Of a stretch of DNA of 64,000 nt, positions 20,360 through 32,414 are shown piece by piece. Within the stretch, counting starts at the first letter, position 1, and each line of letters begins with the position of its first letter. The position numbers and the translations under genes are program-made. Under the pieces are notes generated by a model. The model was not told the DNA's origin. It saw only the letters and a program-made list of their open reading frames with translations, and made no database searches. Source of the DNA: Ancylobacter vacuolatus (GTDB lineage Bacteria; Pseudomonadota; Alphaproteobacteria; Rhizobiales; Xanthobacteraceae); the NCBI RefSeq assembly GCF_030813595.1, contig NZ_JAUSUH010000010.1:158639-222638 (forward strand), read 5' to 3'.

Positions 20360-20668
20360 TCAGCTCGCTCCCATATAGGCGCGCCACAGCGCCGCCGCGA
20401 GGATGCCGAGCGCGATGGCCGGCAGCGCCTTGCGCAAAACCAGCCGGGCGAGGATGGCGACGCCGACCGCAACATAGCCCTCCGGCCCGCCGCGCACCGT
20501 CGCCGGCACGACAAGCGCCACCAGCACCGCCCCGGCGAGATAGCGCAGGAAATTCTCGGTGCGGGCCGACATCGGCACGAAGCCGACCAAAAAGATGCCG
20601 CCCGCCCGCGTCGCATAGGTGACGAGCGCCATGGCGCAGACCACAAGCAGGGCGTCCGTCGTGCTCAT
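20360..20668 (-). CDS. azlD: AzlD-family branched-chain amino acid export subunit
   Basis: A 102-residue membrane protein with three to four hydrophobic segments, starting ALLVVCAMALVTYATRAGGI and containing FLRYLAGAVLVALVVPA, the AzlD layout. Together with the larger AzlC it forms a branched-chain amino acid (or related) exporter in the inner membrane. Its ATG overlaps the azlC stop (ATGA), indicating translational coupling. Confidence 0.85.
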   Translation of the reverse strand: MSTTDALLVVCAMALVTYATRAGGIFLVGFVPMSARTENFLRYLAGAVLVALVVPATVRGGPEGYVAVGVAILARLVLRKALPAIALGILAAALWRAYMGAS

Positions 20669-21390
20669 GGGCGCTTCAACTCGTCACGGATGAGCCCGGC
20701 GACGCCGCCCGCCAACCCGCCCACCATCACATGCCAGTTGGGCGGCAGGAACCACACCGCGCCCATGGCTGCCAGACCCGCCACCAGCCAGGGCAGGTCA
20801 TCGACCCGTCCCCGCCGCAGCCCGACCAGCGTGGTGGCGAAAAAGGCGACGAGCACGAGGTCGAGCGCATAGGTCTTCACATCGTCCAGCGTCAGCCCGC
20901 CGGCCACCGCGCCGATCACCGTGGCCGACACCCAGGTCGCCCACATCAGCAGGCCGCCGCCGACAAGATAGCCGAGGTCGCGCTCGCCCTTGCGCTCGGC
21001 GGCGATCAGGGCCGCCCAGTTGAGATCGCTGAGCAGCGTCATCGCGCCATAGACCTTCCACGGCGAAAGCCCCTGGCACAGCGCCCGCAGCGAGGCGCCG
21101 AGCAGGATGTGCCGCGCATTGATGGCGAAGGTCGCCACCAGCAGCGGCAGCCACGGCACCGGGCTCGTCCACAGATCCAGTACGGCGAACTGCGCCGCAC
21201 CGGCGAAGACGGCCATGCTCATCAGCGCGGCGACCCAACCCTCCAGCCCGACGCCGCGCGCGGCGATGCCGAAGGCGATGCCGAACACGAAGACGGGTGG
21301 CAGGACGGGAAGAATCGCCCGCGCCCCGCGCCAGCAGCCAGCCCAGGTGAGCGTGGCACCGGGCGGGTGCGGTTCGGAGGTTGGCGGCAT
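20665..21390 (-). CDS. azlC: AzlC-family branched-chain amino acid exporter
   Basis: A 241-residue inner-membrane protein with about six to seven hydrophobic segments. FGIAFGIAARGVGLEGWVA, AQFAVLDLW and NARHILLGASLR are characteristic of AzlC. It pairs with azlD, which it overlaps by four bases. The pair sits between the yqeY-like gene and dnaG, genes that are usually direct neighbours in related genomes, so azlCD looks like a later insertion into this block. Confidence 0.87.
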   Translation of the reverse strand: MPPTSEPHPPGATLTWAGCWRGARAILPVLPPVFVFGIAFGIAARGVGLEGWVAALMSMAVFAGAAQFAVLDLWTSPVPWLPLLVATFAINARHILLGASLRALCQGLSPWKVYGAMTLLSDLNWAALIAAERKGERDLGYLVGGGLLMWATWVSATVIGAVAGGLTLDDVKTYALDLVLVAFFATTLVGLRRGRVDDLPWLVAGLAAMGAVWFLPPNWHVMVGGLAGGVAGLIRDELKRP

Positions 21391-21435
21391 GGCGGGGCTA
21401 CGCGCTGAAAGGGAGTGTTTGGCCGGCGTCGCCGC

Positions 21436-21891
21436 TCACGCGGTGAGCAGGGCCTTGACCGTACCGCTGGCCTTGCCGAAATCCATCACCCCGGTATGCC
21501 GCTCCTTGAGCGCCGCCATCGTGCGGCCCATGTCCTTGAGGCCATGGGCGTTGATCTCAGAGATGACCGCGGCGATGGCGGCCTGCGCCTCGGCTTCGCT
21601 CATCTGGGCGGGCAGGAAGGACTGGATGACGACGATTTCCTCGCGCTCCTGGGTGGCGAGATCGACGCGGCCGGCTTCTTCATAGACCTTCGCCGATTCC
21701 TCGCGCTGCTTGATCATCTTGGTCAGCAGGCCGAGCAGTTCGTCGTCGGAAAGCGGGTCCTTGCCATGGCCGCGCGCCTCGATGTCGCGATCCTTGATCG
21801 CGGCATTGACGAGGCGCAGCGTGCCGAGACGCAGCTTGTCCTGCGCCTTCATGGCGCTTTTCAGCGATTGGTTGATCTCGTCGCGCAACAC
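21436..21891 (-). CDS. GatB/YqeY domain-containing protein
   Basis: A 151-residue helical protein. MLRDEINQSLKSAMKAQDK, the ARGHGKDPLSDDELLGLLTK region, QREESAKVYEEAGR and IQSFLPAQMSEAE are the YqeY signature; this family shares the tRNA-binding tail domain of GatB. Its role is unclear, possibly tRNA related. The start codon is GTG at 21891. It is divergent from carA. Confidence 0.9.
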   Translation of the reverse strand: MLRDEINQSLKSAMKAQDKLRLGTLRLVNAAIKDRDIEARGHGKDPLSDDELLGLLTKMIKQREESAKVYEEAGRVDLATQEREEIVVIQSFLPAQMSEAEAQAAIAAVISEINAHGLKDMGRTMAALKERHTGVMDFGKASGTVKALLTA

Positions 21892-22135
21892 GGCTCAAGC
21901 CTTCCTGCAATCCGCGAGACGGCGTGCCGAAACCCCGAGAAACCGGGCCGCACGCCATTCGCGCTCCAATGGATATAGCCCCGCGCTTTCCGGGGGTCGC
22001 CGCGCGGACCCGGACGCGCCGCCGCCGGTTCCGGCGCAGCCATCCGCAAATCGTAGCCCAGATACGCAGCGGCAAGGCTGGCATCCGGCGCGGCAACGGA
22101 CTAATTAGGGCACGAGATGACAGGGAACAAGATCA

Positions 22136-23338
22136 ATGAACGGTAGCGCTGAACAGCACTCCGGCGACGACGTGTGGGCCGAGCCGCTCCCGACCGCCAT
22201 CCTCGTTCTTGCCGACGGCACCGTGCTCGAAGGCTTCGGCCTCGGCGCCACCGGCCATGCGGTCGGCGAAGTATGCTTCAACACCGCCATGACCGGCTAT
22301 CAGGAAGTGCTGACCGATCCGTCCTATGCCGGGCAGATCATCACCTTCACCTTCCCCCATATCGGCAATGTCGGCACCAATGAGGAAGACGTCGAGACCA
22401 TCTCGATGGCCGGCGCCTCCGGCGTGCGCGGCGTGGTGCTGCACTCGGCCATCACCGATCCCTCGAATTACCGCGCCACCCGGCATTTCGACGCCTGGCT
22501 GAAGGCGCGCGGCATCATCGCCATCTCCGGCATCGACACCCGCGCGCTGACCGCCCTCATCCGCGACGGCGGCATGCCGAACGCGGTGATCGCCCATGCG
22601 CACAACGGCCAGTTCGACCTGCCGGCGCTGAAGGCGGAAGCCGCGGCGTGGCCGGGGTTGGAGGGCATGGACCTGGTGCCGATGGTCACGTCCGCCCAGC
22701 GCTTTTCCTGGGACGAGACCACCTGGAGCTGGCCGGACGGCTATGGCCGGCAGACTGCCCCCGCCCACCATGTCGTCGCTGTCGATTACGGCATCAAGCG
22801 CAACATTCTGCGCCTGCTCGCCCGCGCCGGCTGCCAGGTGACGGTGGTGCCCGCCACTACCTCGGCGGAAGAGATCATGGCGCTCCAGCCGGACGGCGTG
22901 TTCCTCTCCAATGGTCCCGGCGATCCGGCGGCGACAGGCGAATATGCGGTGCCGGTGATTCGCGAGATCATCGCCCGCGGCGTGCCGACCTTCGGCATCT
23001 GCCTCGGCCACCAGATGATCGGCCTCGCGGTGGGTGGGCGCACGGTGAAGATGCACCAGGGCCATCACGGCGCGAACCATCCGGTGAAGGACAACACGAC
23101 AGGCAAGGTCGAGATCACCTCGATGAATCACGGCTTCGCGGTCGACCGCGACAGCCTGCCGGCCACCGCCACCGAGACGCATGTCTCGCTGTTCGACGGC
23201 TCCAATGCCGGCATCGCGCTGACCGACAAGCCGGTGTTCTCGGTGCAGTATCACCCCGAGGCCAGCCCCGGCCCGCAGGACAGCCACTATCTGTTCGACC
23301 GCTTCGTCGAGATGATCGCGAAGAACAAGGCGGCCTGA
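22136..23338 (+). CDS. carA: Carbamoyl-phosphate synthase small (glutaminase) subunit
   Basis: Provides ammonia from glutamine to CarB for carbamoyl phosphate, the precursor of arginine and pyrimidines; 400 residues. The N-terminal domain has TAILVLADGTVLEGFGLG and GVVLHSAITDPSNYRA; the class I glutaminase domain has the nucleophile in FGICLGHQMIGLAVGG (near residue 289) and the histidine-glutamate pair in QYHPEASPGPQD. It is separated from carB by one small secreted-protein gene and a terminator. Confidence 0.96.
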   Translation: MNGSAEQHSGDDVWAEPLPTAILVLADGTVLEGFGLGATGHAVGEVCFNTAMTGYQEVLTDPSYAGQIITFTFPHIGNVGTNEEDVETISMAGASGVRGVVLHSAITDPSNYRATRHFDAWLKARGIIAISGIDTRALTALIRDGGMPNAVIAHAHNGQFDLPALKAEAAAWPGLEGMDLVPMVTSAQRFSWDETTWSWPDGYGRQTAPAHHVVAVDYGIKRNILRLLARAGCQVTVVPATTSAEEIMALQPDGVFLSNGPGDPAATGEYAVPVIREIIARGVPTFGICLGHQMIGLAVGGRTVKMHQGHHGANHPVKDNTTGKVEITSMNHGFAVDRDSLPATATETHVSLFDGSNAGIALTDKPVFSVQYHPEASPGPQDSHYLFDRFVEMIAKNKAA

Positions 23339-23513
23339 GCCACCTTCGCCCTGAACCAAGCCGGCGGCACCGCCGGCAAGGTCATTGCGCTTGCATGAGG
23401 GCCTGTCACCATGCGTGCGGCGCGCGGCGGCATTGCGGGGGCCCTGCCGGCGCCGCGCGCTTGCCCGATGCGGCGACGCGCCAAGCGCCGCCGCTTTCGG
23501 AGGAGCCCCCGCC

Positions 23514-23948
23514 ATGAAGACCCCCCTGCTGCTCGCTTCGCTGACCCTCGCCCTGCTGCCGGCCGCCAGCGCCCGCGCCGACACGGTGCCCAGCCTCATC
23601 GGCACCTGGGCGCTCGCCGACGAGGCGTTCGCCGCTGCCCGCGTCGGAACCAGCAACAAATATTTCGACGACCTGCCCAAGCCCACCTTCGGCACGCCCG
23701 ACCAGGCCTTCACCTACACGATCGAGGCGCAGGATGGCCGTGCTTTCCATGGCGTCGCCACCGGGCCGCAGGGGAAGAGCGAGGCCATCGTCGGCGTCAT
23801 CCGGTTCGACAACAAGGAAATCCTGATGTCCGGCGACAGCGGCACGGTGGAAGGCCGCCTTGTCGACGACAAGCTCGAACTCTGCTGGATCGATAGCCTG
23901 CCGACCTGGAACGCCGTGTCCTGCGGCCTGTTCAAGAAGACCAAGTAA
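23514..23948 (+). CDS. Small secreted protein of unknown function
   Basis: A 144-residue product with a clean signal peptide (MKTPLLLASLTLALLPAA, cleavage near ARA-DT). The mature part begins PSLIGTWALADEAFAAARVG and has predicted beta strands with two cysteines near the C-terminus, reminiscent of lipocalin-like small periplasmic proteins, though I cannot assign a family. The ATG at 23514 is preceded by GGAGGA. Lying between carA and carB is unusual, and nothing suggests a role in carbamoyl phosphate synthesis. Confidence 0.7.
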   Translation: MKTPLLLASLTLALLPAASARADTVPSLIGTWALADEAFAAARVGTSNKYFDDLPKPTFGTPDQAFTYTIEAQDGRAFHGVATGPQGKSEAIVGVIRFDNKEILMSGDSGTVEGRLVDDKLELCWIDSLPTWNAVSCGLFKKTK

Positions 23949-24269
23949 GGTACTGGGCGCCCGCCCGTGACGGTCACACCGTCGCCAGCGCCGAAACGGG
24001 CGCCCTCCCCCACGGGGGGAACGACGCGCCACCGCCGCGTTTAGCGGAAAGGCCACAGTCGCCTGTGGAATTCATGCGCCCCCTGCGTCGACCGCAGGGC
24101 TTAACAGCACCCGCGCCCTTCCCCCCCGAAGGAATCTGCGTTAAGGGAAGCCCCCAATTGCGGGGCGTGACCTCGCCCAGAAAGTTCAATCCGGGTCCGC
24201 CCAAGGACGCGTCGCACAGCGCGTCCTTTTTTGTGCGCCCGGACTAATGCGCGAGCCGCACGGGATCCG
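23949..24269. other. Structured leader region before carB
   Basis: This 321-bp gap holds several possible stems (CCCTGCG/CGCAGGG near 24080, GCCCC/GGGGC near 24160) and ends with the intrinsic terminator at 24203-24232, only 38 bases before the carB ATG. It could be an attenuated leader or a short RNA gene followed by a carB promoter. Confidence 0.45.
24203..24232 (+). terminator. Intrinsic terminator in front of carB
   Basis: AAGGACGCG, an eight-base loop, CGCGTCCTT and a run of six T (24227-24232). It is oriented to stop rightward transcription. Its place immediately before carB suggests either attenuation or the end of the upstream transcript. Confidence 0.75.
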
Positions 24270-27590
<3,321 letters not shown>

Positions 27591-27731
27591 ACCGGACGAA
27601 CCTGACGGCGCCTCGCGGCGTTAGGAGCCGGATAACGGATAAGCCCGCGCGGGTGGTTCGATCGAGGCTGATGGCCCCGATCTTCCGCCCGCGGGGGCTT
27701 CGTTTGCTTTTGGGAGGTCAAGAACAGACCA
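27591..27731. other. carB-greA spacer
   Basis: A 141-bp gap with GC-rich inverted segments (GCCCGCGCGGG and CCGCCCGCGGGGGC) and a T-rich stretch before a GGGAGG ribosome-binding site of greA. It probably carries a weak transcription stop and the greA promoter. Confidence 0.4.
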
Positions 27732-28205
27732 ATGGAAAAGATTCCGATGACCGCCGGCGGCCACGCCGCGCTGGAAGAAGAACTCAAGCGCCGCCAGCAG
27801 GTCGAGCGCCCGCGCATCATCGAGGCCATCTCGGAAGCGCGCGCCCATGGCGACCTGTCGGAGAATGCGGAATATCACGCCGCCAAGGAACAGCAGGCGC
27901 TGAACGAGGGCCGCATCGCCGAGCTTGAGGACAAATTGTCCCGCGCCGAGATCATCGACGTCGCCAAGCTGACCGGCGACACCGTGATGTTCGGCGCCAC
28001 GGTCAAGCTGATCGACGAGGACACCGAGGAAGAGCGCGTCTGGCAGATCGTCGGCGACATGGAAGCCGACGCCAAGGCGGGGCGCATCTCCATCTCCTCG
28101 CCCATGGCGCGCGCGCTGATCGGCAAGAAGCTCGGCACGTCGGTGGAAGTGGTGACGCCCAAGGGCGCCCGCTCCTACGAGATCGCCGCTGTCCGCTTCG
28201 CCTGA
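27732..28205 (+). CDS. greA: Transcription elongation factor GreA
   Basis: Rescues backtracked RNA polymerase by stimulating transcript cleavage; 157 residues. The N-terminal coiled coil ([20 protein letters not shown] to about residue 75, with the acidic tip [20 protein letters not shown]) and the C-terminal FKBP-like domain ([16 protein letters not shown]) are complete. It follows carB as in related genomes. Confidence 0.96.
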   Translation: MEKIPMTAGGHAALEEELKRRQQVERPRIIEAISEARAHGDLSENAEYHAAKEQQALNEGRIAELEDKLSRAEIIDVAKLTGDTVMFGATVKLIDEDTEEERVWQIVGDMEADAKAGRISISSPMARALIGKKLGTSVEVVTPKGARSYEIAAVRFA

Positions 28206-28224
28206 GGACGGACGCAGGCCCGAC

Positions 28225-29301
28225 ATGACGGAGAAGGCGGCGATCGATCCGGCACGGCTCGAAGTCGTGGCGCCGAATTTCAAGCGCCGCCTCTCCGGCG
28301 TCACCTCGACGCTCGAGCGCGTGCTGCCCTTTCAGGCGCGCTCCATCGGCATTGCCGCCTTAGGCCCGGGCCTGGCGAACAGCGTGCCGCGCATCGGCGT
28401 GGCCGACCTCAGCCATTTCTGGCGCCGGCCGGCCCGCCGCCCCACCCGCATCTGGCACGCCCGCCGCAATGTCGAGATGCTCGCCGGCGTGGTGCTGCGC
28501 GATCTGCTGCGGATGAGGCTGAGCCTCGTCTTCACCTCCGCCTCGCAGCGCTGGCATACGCGCTGGAGCCGCTTCCTCATCTCCCGCATGGACGCGGTGA
28601 TCGCGACCTCGGGCAAGACGGCGGGCTATCTTCAGCGCCCCTCCACCGTCATCCATCACGGCATCGACATGGACAGCTTCGCCCCCGCGCCCGACAAGGC
28701 GACGGCGCGGCGCGCCGTTGGCCTGCCGGAGGATCTCAAGATGATTGGCTGCTTCGGCCGCATCCGCGCCCAGAAGGGAACGGATGTGTTTGTCGACGCG
28801 CTGATCCGCGTGCTCCCCGACCATCCCGGCTGGGGTGGCGTGGTGCTGGGGCGGGCGACCGGCGCGCACACCGCCTTCTTCGCCGATCAGCGTGCCAAGG
28901 TGGAGAGGGCCGGCCTTGCCGACCGCATCCTCTTCCCCGGCGAGGTCGCGACCTCCGACATCGCGCTGTGGTACCGGGCGCTCGACCTCTATGTCGCCCC
29001 CCAGCGCTGGGAGGGCTTTGGCGTCACCCCGCTGGAAGCGATGGCCTGCGCCGTGCCTGTCGTCGCCACGCAAGTCGGCGCCTTCGAGGAACTGGTGATG
29101 GAGGGCAAGACCGGCGCCATCATCCCGCCCGGCGATAGCGAGGCCATGGCGGCGGCGGTGACGGCTTTCGTGCAGCTGGACGATGCCGGCCGCGCTGACA
29201 TGGCGGCCGCGTCCCGCCGACATGTCGTCGACAACCATTCGATCGCGACCGAGGCCGAGAAGATCAACGCGGTGTACGAGAAGGTCTGGGCGGCGGCCTA
29301 G
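28225..29301 (+). CDS. Glycosyltransferase family 4, LPS core (LpcC-like) mannosyltransferase
   Basis: A 358-residue GT-B enzyme. VIHHGIDMDSFAP, GCFGRIRAQKGTDVFVDAL, FPGEVATSDIALWYRALDLY and RWEGFGVTPLEAMACAVPVV are the GT4 donor-domain motifs, with the EAMA glutamate. It resembles rhizobial LpcC, which adds mannose to the lipopolysaccharide core, but the sugar is inferred. It begins 19 bases after greA, so may be co-transcribed. The four leftward genes 29361-32414 point towards it and are also surface-glycan type. Confidence 0.8.
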   Translation: MTEKAAIDPARLEVVAPNFKRRLSGVTSTLERVLPFQARSIGIAALGPGLANSVPRIGVADLSHFWRRPARRPTRIWHARRNVEMLAGVVLRDLLRMRLSLVFTSASQRWHTRWSRFLISRMDAVIATSGKTAGYLQRPSTVIHHGIDMDSFAPAPDKATARRAVGLPEDLKMIGCFGRIRAQKGTDVFVDALIRVLPDHPGWGGVVLGRATGAHTAFFADQRAKVERAGLADRILFPGEVATSDIALWYRALDLYVAPQRWEGFGVTPLEAMACAVPVVATQVGAFEELVMEGKTGAIIPPGDSEAMAAAVTAFVQLDDAGRADMAAASRRHVVDNHSIATEAEKINAVYEKVWAAA

Positions 29302-29366
29302 AGCGGTTTCGAGCGAAGTGGCTACCGGTTCGCGTGAAGAAAACGCGACAAAACAAAGAATTAGAT
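29299..29366. repeat. Dispersed Rhizobiales intergenic repeat
   Basis: The gap between the convergent glycosyltransferase genes reads GCGGTTTCGAGCGAAGTGGC followed by TACCGGTTCGCGTGAAGAAA and ACGCGACAAAACAAAGAA. I recognise this as a very common repeat of Hyphomicrobiales genomes, usually in intergenic regions. Confidence 0.65.
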
Positions 29367-30407
29367 CGCCGGCGCGTCGAGACCCAGCACCGGGGCGATG
29401 AGGCGGGCGATCTCGCCGCGCACATCCAGCGTCGGCGGATCTAACTTGATCAGCGTGCCGGCGAATTGCGCCGCCGTCACCGTGCCGAGCGGCAGGATGG
29501 CAAGGCTCGGGCCAAAGGCGGGCGCGGCCCAGCTTTTCGCCGCCCAGGCCGAGATCGCCTCGCTGGCATAGCCGTCATGCACCTTGGCTGAGCGCAGGCC
29601 GATGACGGGACGCTTCGCCGTCAGCCCCTCCACCAGCATGCTCATCGAATCTTCCGTCACCACCACCGCATCGGCGCCGAACAGCGCCCGCACCGAGCCG
29701 GGCCCGGCCGTTCGGTAGTCGATGAACTCGGCCAGCACGCCCTCCCCGGCCAACGCCGCCAGACGCGCCCCGACTTCATCCGGCGTGCGACGCGAGGTCG
29801 TCACCCGCCAGCGCACGCCGTGCTCCTTCGCCACCGCGCGCACGAGCGCGATCAGCGCCTCCCATTCATTCGCCGGCCATTCCTTGCGATAGGCCGTGCC
29901 GCCGACCAGCAGCGCGATCTCGGCACCGCGCAGATCGGCAAGCGTCGAAAGCCGGCGCGGGGCGGGATAGTCGGCAGGGTCGACGATGGAGGGGATCGGC
30001 GCCGAGGCCGAGCGCGGATTGCCGGCCGCGCGCGGCGAGGCGACGATCATCAGGCTGACCTCGCGCGTGTCATAGCCGCCGATACCGCCGGAATAGAGAA
30101 AGGGCACGCCGCCGAAGAACCGGCTGAGCAGGATGCCCGCCGCGATCGTCGGCCGCCCCGAGCCGATGATGACATCGGGCTTGTCGAGGCTCTCCGCCGC
30201 GACCGCGTACATCGATTTCAGCCAATAGCGCGCGTCGCGGCCATAGCGGCGCATGACGATCTTGCGCACATCGTCATGGGCGAACCAGGTCGGGCGGATG
30301 TCGAGCCGCGCCACCTCGGTCGGCGCGAGACGGCCCACCGCCAGCGCGACGCCCTCCGCCTGGTTGAAATGGCCCGGCTTCTTGTCGCGCAGGACCAGCA
30401 GCTTCAC
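29361..30407 (-). CDS. Mitochondrial fission ELM1-like family protein (putative glycosyltransferase)
   Basis: A 348-residue protein starting KLLVLRDKKPGHFNQAEGVA, the DxKPGHxNQ signature of the bacterial ELM1/DUF1022 family, with IIGSGRPTIAAGI, LLVGGTAYRKEW and VVTEDSMSMLVEGL typical of a GT-B donor domain. Function is not known; members sit in polysaccharide clusters. The GTG at 30407 overlaps the stop of the upstream methyltransferase gene (GTGA), which fixes the start; the frame is open further upstream but overlaps that gene. Confidence 0.8.
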   Translation of the reverse strand: MKLLVLRDKKPGHFNQAEGVALAVGRLAPTEVARLDIRPTWFAHDDVRKIVMRRYGRDARYWLKSMYAVAAESLDKPDVIIGSGRPTIAAGILLSRFFGGVPFLYSGGIGGYDTREVSLMIVASPRAAGNPRSASAPIPSIVDPADYPAPRRLSTLADLRGAEIALLVGGTAYRKEWPANEWEALIALVRAVAKEHGVRWRVTTSRRTPDEVGARLAALAGEGVLAEFIDYRTAGPGSVRALFGADAVVVTEDSMSMLVEGLTAKRPVIGLRSAKVHDGYASEAISAWAAKSWAAPAFGPSLAILPLGTVTAAQFAGTLIKLDPPTLDVRGEIARLIAPVLGLDAPAI

Positions 30408-31042
30408 CGGGCGGCTCCGCGCGGCTTCACCCCGAACAGCTTGCGATGCGCCGAGCGGGTCAGCTTCTGCGTGCGGTAGATCACCCGCTCGCGCGCCCGC
30501 ACGGCAAGGCCGGTGAGCCCCCTCACCTCGCCGTCCCAGGTCTTGAAGGCGACGCGGGCGCGGCGGTGGATCGGCATTTCGCGAATGGTGGGGAAATGCG
30601 GCTTCAACCGCGCCAGCCACCAGTCCGCGCCATGCTGCGAGACATGGGCGTTGCGCCCGTCGGAAAGAAGCATCTTGGCCGGGCCGATGTCGATGACGAA
30701 CAGCGCATGCTCGGCTGCGGCGGCGATGGAGGCCAGCACCGCGTCGATTTCCTCGTCTGGTATGTGCTCCATCACATCGACATTGACCGCCAGTTCCACC
30801 CGCGTGTTCGGCAGGGTGGAAATGGCGGGGATAGCCGGATCATAGCGATGAATCTCGCCGATTCCCGCCTTGGCGGCGATGAGGAAGGCGAGATTGCTCT
30901 GGCCGCAGCCGAAATCGATCAGCGAGGCGGGCTTCAGTGCCAGGATGTGCGGCAGCATGTCGGCCAGCGCGTGGCGCGCCGTGGCGCCGTAGCGGTGCCG
31001 CGCATGCAGCTTCGCATATTCGTCGACGAGGCTGTGTGCCAT
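30404..31042 (-). CDS. Class I SAM-dependent methyltransferase in a glycan operon
   Basis: A 212-residue methyltransferase. The SAM loop is LIDFGCGQSNLAFLIA and the post-loop NVDVMEHIPDEEIDAVLA is typical of class I enzymes acting on small molecules or sugars. The C-terminal 40 residues are very basic. It begins three bases after the GT8 gene stop and overlaps the ELM1-like gene by four bases, so the three proteins are almost certainly made together, probably to modify a surface glycan. Confidence 0.8.
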   Translation of the reverse strand: MAHSLVDEYAKLHARHRYGATARHALADMLPHILALKPASLIDFGCGQSNLAFLIAAKAGIGEIHRYDPAIPAISTLPNTRVELAVNVDVMEHIPDEEIDAVLASIAAAAEHALFVIDIGPAKMLLSDGRNAHVSQHGADWWLARLKPHFPTIREMPIHRRARVAFKTWDGEVRGLTGLAVRARERVIYRTQKLTRSAHRKLFGVKPRGAAR

Positions 31043-31044
31043 CC

Positions 31045-31941
31045 CTAGGCTCCGAAAAGGCGTCGCTTGAGCTTGCCGAAGAAGCGCCGCAGCTTACGCG
31101 CCCGCTTCTCGACCTTGCGGCCGAGTTTGGTCTTGAGCGGCACATTCGCAAACGGCGTGCCGGCGCGATAGGTGAGGAAGAGGCCGCGCGCGGGGTGATT
31201 GCAGTCGGTGTAGTTGGGCTTCACCTGGCCGATGAAGTGGATGATGCGGGCCTCCCGCCAGATGGCGGGGTCGTCGGTGTAGACGCCCTTCTCCAACCGG
31301 CGGTGCAGGTTCCAGCTCTCGTCCAGCGGCAGCCATTCGCCGTGCAGGGCGCCGTTGAGCGCGTCCTGGTCCATCATCGGCAAACTCGGCCGCGAGGCGA
31401 TGAAATCGAGCGTCCGCTCCGTCAGCCGCTGGGCGCGCCAGGTCTCCAGGTCGATCAGCAGCACGCCGCTATTGAAATAACGCATGGCGTCCGGCAGGCC
31501 GATGTCGCGATTGCGCTTGGCATGGCGCTCGGGCACCTGATGGGCGATGTCGTCCACCGCCGCCAGCGCGAAGCCCTGCATTGGCAGGTCGGCCAGCGGG
31601 GCCAGCGAGGCGTTTACCAGCGTGTCGCAATCGATGTAGAGCAGCCGCCCGGTCGCCTGCGCCAGGCTCAAAGGCATGAGAATGCGGGCATAGGCGGTGC
31701 GCGAGAGGTGGTGGTTGACCGGTCGCGCGGCGAAGTGGCGGACCATGTCGTCGCTCATGTCGACAAAGTCGATATTGGCGAGGCCATAGGCGGCGGCAAG
31801 CCGCGCCTTGTCCTCCTCCGACACCCGGTCGCAGAACACGCAGACCCGGTCGAAGCTGCCGCCGGCCTTGTCGGCGAGCGAGGCGAGCATCACCCCGGTC
31901 AGCTCGACATAGGCGGTATCGGTCGCGGTGGCGACGATCAC
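31045..31941 (-). CDS. Glycosyltransferase family 8 protein
   Basis: A 298-residue GT-A enzyme. GRLLYIDCDTLVNASLAPLA carries the DxD metal motif, and YFNSGVLLIDLETWR, MMDQDALNGAL and IIHFIGQVKPN are GT8 signatures (LPS galactosyl/glucosyltransferases). The last about 30 residues are strongly basic. The start is GTG at 31941, overlapping the Lrp gene stop by four bases. It is the second gene of a four-gene leftward operon. Confidence 0.87.
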   Translation of the reverse strand: MIVATATDTAYVELTGVMLASLADKAGGSFDRVCVFCDRVSEEDKARLAAAYGLANIDFVDMSDDMVRHFAARPVNHHLSRTAYARILMPLSLAQATGRLLYIDCDTLVNASLAPLADLPMQGFALAAVDDIAHQVPERHAKRNRDIGLPDAMRYFNSGVLLIDLETWRAQRLTERTLDFIASRPSLPMMDQDALNGALHGEWLPLDESWNLHRRLEKGVYTDDPAIWREARIIHFIGQVKPNYTDCNHPARGLFLTYRAGTPFANVPLKTKLGRKVEKRARKLRRFFGKLKRRLFGA

Positions 31942-32414
31942 CGGGTCTCCCCTTCCATCGGCACCACCGCAGCGTCCTTGGACTGCTGGAGGGTCAGCGC
32001 GGTCTTCACATTGCGCACATTGGGCGCGCCGGTGAGCTCCAGGACGAAGTTCTGGAAGGTCCGCAGGTCAGGGGCGACGCAGAGCAGGATGAAGTCGGTT
32101 TCGCCCGAGAGCATCCAGCACGCGCGCACCAGCGGCCAGCGATCCACCTGCGCGGCGAAGGCGGAAAGGTCGCCCTCGGCCTGGCTGATCAGGTGCACCA
32201 TGGCGAAGGCCATCAGGTCGAAGCCGAGCTTCTTCTCGTCAAGAAGCGCCCGGTAGCCCTTGATGATGCCTTCCTCCTCCAGCGAGCGCACGCGACGCAG
32301 GCAGGGCGGGGCGGAAATGCCGACGCGCTGCGACAGCTCCACATTGGTGATGCGGCCATCGCCCTGAAGCTCGCGCAGAATGTTCCAGTCGATCGCGTCG
32401 ATGCGGCGAACCAA
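31938..32414 (-). CDS. Lrp/AsnC-family transcriptional regulator
   Basis: A 158-residue regulator. The N-terminal winged helix-turn-helix (IDWNILRELQGDGRITNVEL, SAPPCLRRVRSLEEEGII) is followed by the RAM ligand-binding domain (HLISQAEGDLSAF, WMLSGETDFILLCVA). Start is probably TTG at 32414. Such regulators usually respond to amino acids. Overlapping the GT8 gene by four bases at the head of a glycan operon is unusual and suggests that it regulates or is co-regulated with it. Confidence 0.9.
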   Translation of the reverse strand: MVRRIDAIDWNILRELQGDGRITNVELSQRVGISAPPCLRRVRSLEEEGIIKGYRALLDEKKLGFDLMAFAMVHLISQAEGDLSAFAAQVDRWPLVRACWMLSGETDFILLCVAPDLRTFQNFVLELTGAPNVRNVKTALTLQQSKDAAVVPMEGETR

